Assembly: GCA_025642075.2 (NCBI GenBank)
Contig: JAODUO010001665.1
Span: 48,501 to 112,500 of the forward strand
DNA length: 64,000 nt
Direction of reading: 5' to 3'
Source: Ridgeia piscesae
Lineage: Eukaryota > Annelida > Polychaeta > Sabellida > Siboglinidae
In this document: piece after piece, positions 13,735 to 26,000 of the stretch
Layout of the letters: each line of letters starts with the position of its first letter
Position numbering within the stretch: position 1 is the first letter of the stretch
The notes under the pieces: model-generated
The model's database searches: none
Told to the model about the DNA's origin: nothing
Seen by the model: the letters and a program-made list of their open reading frames with translations, nothing else
Made by a program: the position numbers and the translations under genes

Positions 13735-16700
13735 AACACACACACACACACACAAGCTAGCTCGGTTGTAGTTAGATGCTGTTTGTAGGAGTCATTTGAT
13801 TACATTGGCTCAAGTAGAATGCTGTACGACATGGAAAGGAACAAACTTCAACAAGGCTTCCAACTAGACCACATCTATAGATGGTTTGAAGTGAGCCAGG
13901 TTGGCTTTGGCAGTGAGATATATATACACACTGACACGAGGGGCAGATTAAAAGACGCCATCATGAATAAACGGGTAAGAATTATTATTATGAATTAATA
14001 TGTGCTACTACAAAAATAGTCCAAAGTATGAATGCGTTAATGGCCTTTTCTTTTACTCTACAGGTGTATTCTTTAATAACAAACAAAATACAACAGCTGG
14101 TACACAACAAACGTCTAACTCTTCCTTTCAGTTGTGTCTTCAGCTTTCTGTCCCACGTACAGCCTTCTGCCCTCTTCCATGCTGTCCCTTTCTGTCCCAC
14201 ATAGAGCCTTCTGCCCTCTTCCATGCTGTCCCTTTCTGTCCCACATAGAGCCTTCTGCCCTATTCCATGCTGTCCCTTTCTGTCCCACATAGAGCCTTCT
14301 GCCCTCTTCCATGCTGTCCCTTTCTGTCCCACATAGAGCCTTCTGCCCTCTTCCATGCTGTCCCTTTCTGTCCCACATAGAGCCTTCTGCCCTATTCCAT
14401 GCTGTCCCTTTCTGTCCCACATAGAGCCTTCTGCCCTCTTCCATGCTGTCCCTTTCTGTCCCACATAGAGCCTTCTGCCCTCTTCCATGCTGTCCCTTTC
14501 TGTCCCACGTACAGCCTTCTGCCCTCTTCCATGCTGCCCCTTTCTGTCCCACATAGAGCCTTCTGCCCTCTTCCATGCTGCCCCTTTCTGTCCCACATAG
14601 AGCCTTCTGCCCTCTTCCATGCTGTCCCTTTCTGTCCCACATAGAGCCTTCTGCCCTCTTCCATGCTGTCCCTTTCTGTCCCACATAGAGCCTTCTGCCC
14701 TATTCCATGCTGTCCCTTTCTGTCCCACATAGAACCTTCTGCCCTATTCCATGCTGTCCCTTTCTGTCCCACATAGAGCCTTCTGCCCTATTCCATGCTG
14801 TCCCTTTCTGTCCCACATAGAGCCTTCTGCCCTATTCCATGCTGTCCCTTTCTGTCCCACATAGAGCCTTCTGCCCTCTTCCATGCTGTCCCTTTCTGTC
14901 CCACATAGAGCCTTCTGCCCTCTTCCATGCTGTCCCTTTCTGTCCCACATAGAGCCTTCTGCCCTCTTCCATGCTGTCCCTTTCTGTCCCACATAGAGCC
15001 TTCTGCCCTCTTCCATGCTGTCCCTTTCTGTCCCACGTACAGCCTTCTGCCCTCTTCCATGCTGTCCCTTTCTGTCCCACATAGAGCCTTCTGCCCTCTT
15101 CCATGCTGTCCCTTTCTGTCCCACATAGAGCCTTCTGCCCTCTTCCATGCTGTCCCTTTCTGTCCCACGTACAGCCTTCTGCCCTCTTCCATGCTGTCCC
15201 TTTCTGTCCCACATAGAGCCTTCTGCCCTCTTCCATGCTGTCCCTTTCTGTCCCACATAGAGCCTTCTGCCCTCTTCCATGCTGTCCCTTTCTGTCCCAC
15301 ATAGAGCCTTCTGCCCTCTTCCATGCTGTCCCTTTCTGTCCCACGTACAGCCTTCTGCCCTCTTCCATGCTGTCCCTTTCTGTCCCACATAGAGCCTTCT
15401 GCCCTCTTCCATGCTGTCCCTTTCTGTCCCACATAGAGCCTTCTGCCCTCTTCCATGCTGTCCCTTTCTGTCCCACATAGAGCCTTCTGCCCTCTTCCAT
15501 GCTGCCCCTTTCTGTCCCACATAGAGCCTTCTGCCCTCTTCCATGCTGTCCCTTTCTGTCCCACGTACAGCCTTCTGCCCTCTTCCATGCTGTCCCTTTC
15601 TTTCCCACATAGAGCCTTCTGCCCTCTTCCATGCTGCCCCTTTCTGTCCCACATAGAGCCTTCTGCCCTCTTCCATGCTGTCCCTTTCTGTCCCACATAG
15701 AGCCTTCTGCCCTCTTCCATGCTGCCCCTTTCTGTCCCACATAGAGCCTTCTGCCCTCTTCCATGCTGCCCCTTTCTGTCCCACATAGAGCCTTCTGCCC
15801 TATTCCATGCTGTCCCTTTCTGTCCCACATAGAGCCTTCTGCCCTCTTCCATGCTGCCCCTTTCTGTCCCACATAGAGCCTTCTGCCCTATTCCATGCTG
15901 TCCCTTTCTGTCCCACATAGAGCCTTCTGCCCTCTTCCATGCTGCCCCTTTCTGTCCCACATAGAGCCTTCTGCCCTCTTCCATGCTGTCCCTTTCTGTC
16001 CCACATAGAGCCTTCTGCCCTCTTCCATGCTGACCCTTTCTGTCCCACATAGAGCCTTCTGCCCTATTCCATGCTGTCCCTTTCTGTCCCACATAGAGCC
16101 TTCTGCCCTATTCCATGCTGTCCCTTTCTGTCCCACATAGAGCCTTCTGCCCTATTCCATGCTGTCCCTTTCTGTCCCACATAGAGCCTTCTGCCCTATT
16201 CCATGCTGTCCCTTTCTGTCCCACATAGAGCCTTCTGCCCTCTTCCATGCTGTCCCTTTCTGTCCCACATAGAGCCTTCTGCCCTCTTCCATGCTGTCCC
16301 TTTCTGTCCCACATAGAGCCTTCTGCCCTCTTCCATGCTGCCCCTTTCTGTCCCACATAGAGCCTTCTGCCCTATTCCATGCTGTCCCTTTCTGTCCCAC
16401 ATAGAGCCTTCTGCCCTCTTCCATGCTGTCCCTTTCTGTCCCACATAGAGCCTTCTGCCCTCTTCCATGCTGTCCCTTTCTGTCCCACATAGAGCCTTCT
16501 GCCCTATTCCATGCTGTCCCTTTCTGTCCCACATAGAGCCTTCTGCCCTATTCCATGCTGTCCCTTTCTGTCCCACATAGAGCCTTCTGCCCTCTTCCAT
16601 GCTGCCCCTTTCTGTCCCACATAGAGCCTTCTGCCCTCTTCCATGCTGTCCCTTTCTGTCCCACGTACAGCCTTCTGCCCTCTTCCATGCTGTCCCTTTC

Positions 16701-19700
16701 TGTCCCACATAGAGCCTTCTGCCCTCTTCCATGCTGCCCCTTTCTGTCCCACATAGAGCCTTCTGCCCTCTTCCATGCTGCCCCTTTCTGTCCCACATAG
16801 AGCCTTCTGCCCTCTTCCATGCTGTCCCTTTCTGTCCCACATAGAGCCTTCTGCCCTATTCCATGCTGCCCCTTTCTGTCCCACATAGAGCCTTCTGCCC
16901 TCTTCCATGCTGTCCCTTTCTGTCCCACATAGAGCCTTCTGCCCTATTCCATGCTGTCCCTTTCTGTCCCACATAGAGCCTTCTGCCCTATTCCATGCTG
17001 TCCCTTTCTGTCCCACATAGAGCCTTCTGCCCTCTTCCATGCTGTCCCTTTCTGTCCCACATAGAGCCTTCTGCCCTATTCCATGCTGTCCCTTTCTGTC
17101 CCACATAGAGCCTTCTGCCCTATTCCATGCTGTCCCTTTCTGTCCCACATAGAGCCTTCTGCCCTCTTCCATGCTGTCCCTTTCTGTCCCACATAGAGCC
17201 TTCTGCCCTATTCCATGCTGTCCCTTTCTGTCCCACATAGAGCCTTCTGCCCTCTTCCATGCTGTCCCTTTCTGTCCCACATAGAGCCTTCTGCCCTCTT
17301 CCATGCTGTCCCTTTCTGTCCCACATAGAGCCTTCTGCCCTATTCCATGCTGTCCCTTTCTGTCCCACATAGAACCTTCTGCCCTATTCCATGCTGTCCC
17401 TTTCTGTCCCACATAGAGCCTTCTGCCCTATTCCATGCTGTCCCTTTCTGTCCCACATAGAGCCTTCTGCCCTCTTCCATGCTGTCCCTTTCTGTCCCAC
17501 ATAGAGCCTTCTGCCCTCTTCCATGCTGTCCCTTTCTGTCCCACATAGAGCCTTCTGCCCTCTTCCATGCTGTCCCTTTCTGTCCCACGTACAGCCTTCT
17601 GCCCTCTTCCATGCTGTCCCTTTCTGTCCCACATAGAGCCTTCTGCCCTCTTCCATGCTGTCCCTTTCTGTCCCACATAGAGCCTTCTGCCCTCTTCCAT
17701 GCTGTCCCTTTCTGTCCCACGTACGAGCCTTCTGCCCTCTTCCATGCTGTCCCTTTCTGTCCCACATAGAGCCTTCTGCCCTCTTCCATGCTGTCCCTTT
17801 CTGTCCCACATAGAGCCTTCTGCCCTCTTCCATGCTGTCCCTTTCTGTCCCACATAGAGCCTTCTGCCCTCTTCCATGCTGTCCCTTTCTGTCCCACGTA
17901 CAGCCTTCTGCCCTCTTCCATGCTGTCCCTTTCTGTCCCACATAGAGCCTTCTGCCCTCTTCCATGCTGTCCCTTTCTGTCCCACATAGAGCCTTCTGCC
18001 CTCTTCCATGCTGTCCCTTTCTGTCCCACGTACAGCCTTCTGCCCTCTTCCATGCTGCCCCTTTCTGTCCCACATAGAGCCTTCTGCCCTCTTCCATGCT
18101 GTCCCTTTCTGTCCCACGTACAGCCTTCTGCCCTCTTCCATGCTGTCCCTTTCTGTCCCACATAGAGCCTTCTGCCCTCTTCCATGCTGCCCCTTTCTGT
18201 CCCACATAGAGCCTTCTGCCCTCTTCCATGCTGTCCCTTTCTGTCCCACATAGAGCCTTCTGCCCTCTTCCATGCTGCCCCTTTCTGTCCCACATAGAGC
18301 CTTCTGCCCTCTTCCATGCTGCCCCTTTCTGTCCCACATAGAGCCTTCTGCCCTATTCCATGCTGTCCCTTTCTGTCCCACATAGAGCCTTCTGCCCTAT
18401 TCCATGCTGTCCCTTTCTGTCCCACATAGAGCCTTCTGCCCTATTCCATGCTGTCCCTTTCTGTCCCACATAGAGCCTTCTGCCCTATTCCATGCTGTCC
18501 CTTTCTGTCCCACATAGAGCCTTCTGCCCTCTTCCATGCTGTCCCTTTCTGTCCCACATAGAGCCTTCTGCCCTCTTCCATGCTGTCCCTTTCTGTCCCA
18601 CATAGAGCCTTCTGCCCTCTTCCATGCTGTCCCTTTCTGTCCCACATAGAGCCTTCTGCCCTCTTCCATGCTGTCCCTTTCTGTCCCACATAGAGCCTTC
18701 TGCCCTATTCCATGCTGTCCCTTTCTGTCCCACATAGAGCCTTCTGCCCTCTTCCATGCTGTCCCTTTCTGTCCCACATAGAGCCTTCTGCCCTCTTCCA
18801 TGCTGTCCCTTTCTGTCCCACATAGAGCCTTCTGCCCTATTCCATGCTGTCCCTTTCTGTCCCACATAGAACCTTCTGCCCTATTCCATGCTGTCCCTTT
18901 CTGTCCCACATAGAGCCTTCTGCCCTATTCCATGCTGTCCCTTTCTGTCCCACATAGAGCCTTCTGCCCTATTCCATGCTGTCCCTTTCTGTCCCACATA
19001 GAGCCTTCTGCCCTCTTCCATGCTGTCCCTTTCTGTCCCACATAGAGCCTTCTGCCCTCTTCCATGCTGTCCCTTTCTGTCCCACATAGAGCCTTCTGCC
19101 CTCTTCCATGCTGCCCCTTTCTGTCCCACATAGAGCCTTCTGCCCTCTTCCATGCTGTCCCTTTCTGTCCCACATAGAGCCTTCTGCCCTATTCCATGCT
19201 GCCCCTTTCTGTCCCACATAGAACCTTCTGCCCTATTCCATGCTGTCCCTTTCTGTCCCACATAGAACCTTCTGCCCTATTCCATGCTGTCCCTTTCTGT
19301 CCCACATAGAGCCTTCTGCCCTCTTCCATGCTGTCCCTTTCTGTCCCACATAGAGCCTTCTGCCCTCTTCCATGCTGTCCCTTTCTGTCCCACATAGAGC
19401 CTTCTGCCCTCTTCCATGCTGTCCCTTTCTGTCCCACATAGAACCTTCTGCCCTATTCCATGCTGTCCCTTTCTGTCCCACATAGAACCTTCTGCCCTAT
19501 TCCATGCTGTCCCTTTCTGTCCCACATAGAGCCTTCTGCCCTCTTCCATGCTGTCCCTTTCTGTCCCACATAGAGCCTTCTGCCCTCTTCCATGCTGTCC
19601 CTTTCTGTCCCACATAGAACCTTCTGCCCTATTCCATGCTGTCCCTTTCTGTCCCACATAGAGCCTTCTGCCCTATTCCATGCTGTCCCTTTCTGTCCCA

Positions 19701-22650
19701 CATAGAGCCTTCTGCCCTATTCCATGCTGTCCCTTTCTGTCCCACATAGAGCCTTCTGCCCTCTTCCATGCTGTCCCTTTCTGTCCCACATAGAGCCTTC
19801 TGCCCTCTTCCATGCTGTCCCTTTCTGTCCCACATAGAGCCTTCTGCCCTCTTCCATGCTGTCCCTTTCTGTCCCACATAGAGCCTTCTGCCCTCTTCCA
19901 TGCTGTCCCTTTCTGTCCCACATAGAGCCTTCTGCCCTCTTCCATGCTGCCCCTTTCTGTCCCACATAGAGCCTTCTGCCCTCTTCCATGCTGCCCCTTT
20001 CTGTCCCACATAGAGCCTTCTGCCCTATTCCATGCTGCCCCTTTCTGTCCCACATAGAGCCTTCTGCCCTCTTCCATGCTGTCCCTTTCTGTCCCACATA
20101 GAGCCTTCTGCCCTCTTCCATGCTGTCCCTTTCTGTCCCACATAGAGCCTTCTGCCCTCTTCCATGCTGCCCCTTTCTGTCCCACATAGAGCCTTCTGCC
20201 CTCTTCCATGCTGTCCCTTTCTGTCCCACATAGAGCCTTCTGCCCTCTTCCATGCTGTCCCTTTCTGTCCCACATAGAGCCTTCTGCCCTCTTCCATGCT
20301 GTCCCTTTCTGTCCCACATAGAGCCTTCTGCCCTCTTCCATGCTGTCCCTTTCTGTCCCACATAGAGCCTTCTGCCCTCTTCCATGCTGCCCCTTTCTGT
20401 CCCACATAGAGCCTTCTGCCCTCTTCCATGCTGCCCCTTTCTGTCCCACATAGAGCCTTCTGCCCTCTTCCATGCTGCCCCTTTCTGTCCCACATAGAGC
20501 CTTCTGCCCTCTTCCATGCTGCCCCTTTCTGTCCCACATAGAGCCTTCTGCCCTCTTCCATGCTGTCCCTTTCTGTCCCACATAGAGCCTTCTGCCCTAT
20601 TCCATGCTGTCCCTTTCTGTCCCACATAGAGCCTTCTGCCCTCTTCCATGCTGTCCCTTTCTGTCCCACGTACAGCCTTCTGCCCTCTTCCATGCTGTCC
20701 CTTTCTGTCCCACATAGAGCCTTCTGTCCCACATAGAGCCTTCTGCCCTCTTCCATGCTGCCCCTTTCTGTCCCACATAGAGCCTTCTGCCCTCTTCCAT
20801 GCTGTCCCTTTCTGTCCCACATAGAGCCTTCTGCCCTCTTCCATGCTGTCCCTTTCTGTCCCACATAGAGCCTTCTGCCCTCTTCCATGCTGCCCCTTTC
20901 TGTCCCACATAGAGCCTTCTGCCCTCTTCCATGCTGTCCCTTTCTGTCCCACATAGAGCCTTCTGCCCTCTTCCATGCTGCCCCTTTCTGTCCCACATAG
21001 AGCCTTCTGCCCTCTTCCATGCTGTCCCTTTCTGTCCCACATAGAGCCTTCTGCCCTCTTCCATGCTGCCCCTTTCTGTCCCACATAGAGCCTTCTGCCC
21101 TCTTCCATGCTGTCCCTTTCTGTCCCACATAGAGCCTTCTGCCCTCTTCCATGCTGCCCCTTTCTGTCCCACATAGAGCCTTCTGCCCTCTTCCATGCTG
21201 TCCCTTTCTGTCCCACATAGAGCCTTCTGCCCTCTTCCATGCTGTCCCTTTCTGTCCCACGTACAGCCTTCTGCCCTCTTCCATGCTGCCCCTTTCTGTC
21301 CCACGTACAGCCTTCTGCCCTCTTCCATGCTGTCCCTTTCTGTCCCACATAGAGCCTTCTGCCCTCTTCCATGCTGCCCCTTTCTGTCCCACATAGAGCC
21401 TTCTGCCCTCTTCCATGCTGTCCCTTTCTGTCCCACATAGAGCCTTCTGCCCTATTCCATGCTGTCCCTTTCTGTCCCACATAGAGCCTTCTGCCCTCTT
21501 CCATGCTGCCCCTTTCTGTCCCACATAGAGCCTTCTGCCCTCTTCCATGCTGTCCCTTTCTGTCCCACATAGAGCCTTCTGCCCTCTTCCATGCTGTCCC
21601 TTTCTGTCCCACATAGAGCCTTCTGCCCTCTTCCATGCTGCCCCTTTCTGTCCCACATAGAGCCTTCTGCCCTCTTCCATGCTGCCCCTTTCTGTCCCAC
21701 ATAGAGCCTTCTGCCCTATTCCATGCTGTCCCTTTCTGTCCCACATAGAGCCTTCTGCCCTCTTCCATGCTGCCCCTTTCTGTCCCACATAGAGCCTTCT
21801 GCCCTCTTCCATGCTGTCCCTTTCTGTCCCACATAGAGCCTTCTGCCCTCTTCCATGCTGTCCCTTTCTGTCCCACATAGAGCCTTCTGCCCTCTTCCAT
21901 GCTGCCCCTTTCTGTCCCACATAGAGCCTTCTGCCCTCTTCCATGCTGCCCCTTTCTGTCCCACATAGAGCCTTCTGCCCTCTTCCATGCTGTCCCTTTC
22001 TGTCCCACATAGAGCCTTCTGCCCTCTTCCATGCTGCCCCTTTCTGTCCCACATAGAGCCTTCTGCCCTCTTCCATGCTGTCCCTTTCTGTCCCACATAG
22101 AGCCTTCTGCCCTATTCCATGCTGTCCCTTTCTGTCCCACATAGAGCCTTCTGCCCTCTTCCATGCTGCCCCTTTCTGTCCCACATAGAGCCTTCTGCCC
22201 TCTTCCATGCTGCCCCTTTCTGTCCCACATAGAGCCTTCTGCCCTATTCCATGTCTGTACTATATAAAAGGACTGCTCTTACTAGTCCAAGCTCTAAAAC
22301 TACTCGTCATGGATGATCGGACCGGCCTTATTTCGCACCCTGTATATGTCTTAATGGGAGTCCGACTCTCAAATGCTTTGTTTTTCACGACTTGTTATTC
22401 TGGGTTTTGAAGCAATGGTGTAGGCACCCTTACATAATGATGTATGGGCGTCGATTTTATGTCTTTAATAGCATGTACATGACATATATATTTATTGTGG
22501 AATTGTTTTGTGGTCTTGGGTCAAAATATATTTCTTGTTCTTATTTTTGGTCTGAGGCTATGTTTTCTGAAAGTGTCGATACTTTAAGTAATTCCAGTTT
22601 GTTATCAGCCAACAATGCCCTTCATGCTAAGTCATCTTCATACAGTGCTT

Positions 22651-22691
<41 letters not shown>

Positions 22692-22958
22692 GTATACATA
22701 CACACATATATATACACACACACGCATATAGTGGGTGAAGGCCTCAGCATGCTGCTTACACATCCTGCGCTATCCTCTGCCAGACGGTACCCTTCCAGTA
22801 GTCGTCTAGTTCATCTCTCCACCGTCTCGCTGGCCTTCCTCTAGGTCTTTTCCTTTTGCGAGGTTTCCAGGGGGTGATACGCAGTGTCCATCGGTTATCT
22901 CGTATCCTGCTGATTTGTTCAATCACGTCTGTGACCTTTGTCTTTCCTCTTACCCAGA

Positions 22959-23033
<75 letters not shown>

Positions 23034-26000
23034 ATGCACCACAATGTTTTCAGTTGAAAAAATATTGAGTTGAAAACTACATGCTTGGCAGATTACCAAA
23101 CTGATCAGCATGTTTAAGTCAAGGGCCTATGATGTTGGTTTGAAAGTGGCAGAGGCACTACCTATTAAGTATTTGCCGCCCGCCTCCATCCAGACATTTC
23201 TGGCCAAGAGGACATTCCCAGGCCTTGTGTTCACCGACCACAATGCTGATTTCACAAACAAGTATGTCTTCTTGCATAGAAAAAATCACAGTAAATGAAG
23301 TCGAGGGGAAACCTCACAACCAAGTTTATATAGAGTTCTTTGTATTTGCAATACAACTGGAAATATTAAATATATCGTAATCATCATAATTATATTAGAA
23401 ATAGTATAAAATAAAGTGAGTTTTTATATTTACAATACAACTAGGAATATTAAATATATCGTAAGCATCAGAATTAAATTTGACAAAAAACATGAAGGCA
23501 TTTGATAGAAATTACTTATAATGTTCGCCATAGCCTAGAAGTCAATGAGCAGCTAACTTCCAATGTACCATCATTACATATATTTGCAACAGCATTGATA
23601 TCTGATATCCGCAGTAAGTTCATCAAGTCGCCAACCACATTTTCCACACTTGGTTCAATCCCACCTACCGCCGTTTCGAAACTTAGGCAATTTCTTCACC
23701 CCACATTTGCCTGTGTCTTTCGGAAGAGACACTAAAAGCCGGTGGTCCCTTCTGTCTGGTGTATGCCAGGGGAAGTAAAAGATCCCACACAGGGGGTAAA
23801 TGTGTAACCTGTAGTGGACTCACAAATTCTAGAGAACAACAACTCCTGCGTTAGCCCAAGTTTGGGCTGTTTGGAGGTAATCACTTGAGACTTGATTGAC
23901 TGTGAACATGGCTACTTAAAGACGTCTCCAAAGGATTAGTACCAGTCCTGTCACAACAAATCAACTAATCCACCACGTCTCACAATCGCATTGTAGAAAC
24001 ACGTTCACGTCTTCTTATTGTTATAATTATTAGTATCATTATTTCCATTATCAACTCATTATTAAATATACTATAACATCCTTTAATAGCTTGTTATGAA
24101 AGGTCCAGTGATTTGGAATGCAACTCCAACCTGCATTCAGCAAACACACAGCCTAAGACGTTTTGTGTTATCTTTAAAATCAGTTGTGGTAAGCGGGTGT
24201 GAAGATCTAGCAAAACAGTAATTCCATTATGAAGCACCTGTAACAGAACCTTAGTTTAAATCACGTAAATTACTAATTACACATTCACATGTGTGTCAGA
24301 TTCTAGTTATAATTGTTGTTGGTGTAAACTTATGTCTGTAATATTATCTATATGTAAACTTATTATATACTTAATATTACTTTAAAAAAAATTCTGAAAT
24401 CAGATCTAATGTAGAAATGTAATCCTTATAAATTATTTATACAGCTATTGCGGGGTTGACAATGGCCAGTTGTTTTTCTTATAGTATTCATCCAATTGTA
24501 TTAACATTCTCTCAATTTACTGACTGTATTATATCATTTATTGTATATTTGCTGATTATGTTGGTTTGTGTGATTTATGCGATTCCAAAAATAAACTACC
24601 TGTCTATCATTATCTTAGTGAAACTCTTGTGTGGTTTACTGTCAGCTATTACAACAGTCAGTACGACAACATTGCTGAGCTGTTGGAGGAATCGAAGTAC
24701 AGTGACACCGTAGCCCGTCTCACTCGACTTGCCACTGCAGTCGCTGCCACTGTCTACCAGGCTGCCACTAAGGCCGTGCTGCCCAGTATACAGGCCAACG
24801 AATCGACGGTGAGCATTTAACGGCAGGAGATACCGTCATTTGGATGGGTACACCCACTATGAGTGGGTAGAATTATCACTGGACGGGTGAGCAAAGTAAA
24901 GGTCTAACATCAGACCTGGGTTGCTGTATGTTTTATTGTCTTGTATAACTTGAGCTGCTTACTCATTATTTAGCCCCCACATTGCAGGACCACTGCACCA
25001 ATTCATGTTGCATCATGAGTTGGCTCCTGTCTGTCTCGTGTGTATTGGTCTGTTTTAGGTGAGAGGTCTCTTGTACTTATTGGTCTGTTTCAGGTGAGAG
25101 TTTTCATGTACTTACTGGTCTGTTTCAGGTGAGATGCCTCTTGTACTTATTCGTCTGTTTCCGGTGAGAGGTCTCTTGTACTTATTGGTCTGTTTCAGGT
25201 GAGAGGTCTGTTGTACGTATTGGTCTGATTCAGGTGAGAGTCTTGTACTTACCTATTGGTCTGTTTTAGGTGAGAGGTCTCTTGTACTTTTTTGGCTGTT
25301 TCAGGTGAGAGGTCTGTTGTATGTATTGGTCTGTTTCAGGTGAGAGGTCTCTTGTACTTATTGGTCTGTTTCAGGTGAGAGGTTTCTTGTACTTATTGGT
25401 CTGTTTCAGGTGAGAGGTCTGTTGTACTTATTGGTCTGTTTCAGGTGAGAGGTCTCTTGTACTTATTGGTCTGTTTCAGGTGAGAGGTCTCTTGTACTTA
25501 TTGGTCTGTTTCAGGTGAGAGGTCTCTTGTACTTTTTTGGCTGTTTCAGGTGAGAGGTCTGTTGTATGTAGTGGTCTGTTTCAGGTGAGAGGTCTCTTGT
25601 ACTTATTGGTCTGTTTCAGGTGAGAGGTTTCTTGTACTTATTGGTCTGTTTCAGGTGAGAGGTCTCTTGTACTTATTGGTCTGTTTCAGGTGAGAGGTCT
25701 CTTGTACTTATTGGTCTGTTTCAGGTGAGAGGTCTCTTGTACTTATTGGTCTGTTTCAGGTGAGAGGTCTCTTGTACTTATTGGTCTGTTTCAGGTGAGA
25801 GGTCTCTTGTACTTATTGGTCTGTTTCAGGTGAGAGGTCTCTTGTACTTATTGGTCTGTTTCAGGTGAGAGGTCTCTTGTACTTATTGGTCTGTTTCAGG
25901 TGAGAGGTCTCTTGTACTTATTGGTCTGTTTCAGGTGAGAGGTCTCTTGTACTTATTGGTCTGTTTCAGGTGAAAGGTCTCCTGCACTGTTTCCTGAAGA

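Noticed and set aside
13270..13788. His-Thr and Val-Cys repeat ORFs
   Set aside because: Translations of a CA microsatellite in all frames.
14115..22230. Long minus-strand ORFs (up to 837 codons, MGQKGTAWKRAEGSMWDRKGQ type)
   Set aside because: The 44-bp unit has no stop in any of the three minus frames, so every frame stays open; the three frames encode the same cycling peptide. No start context, splice site or non-repetitive domain is attached.
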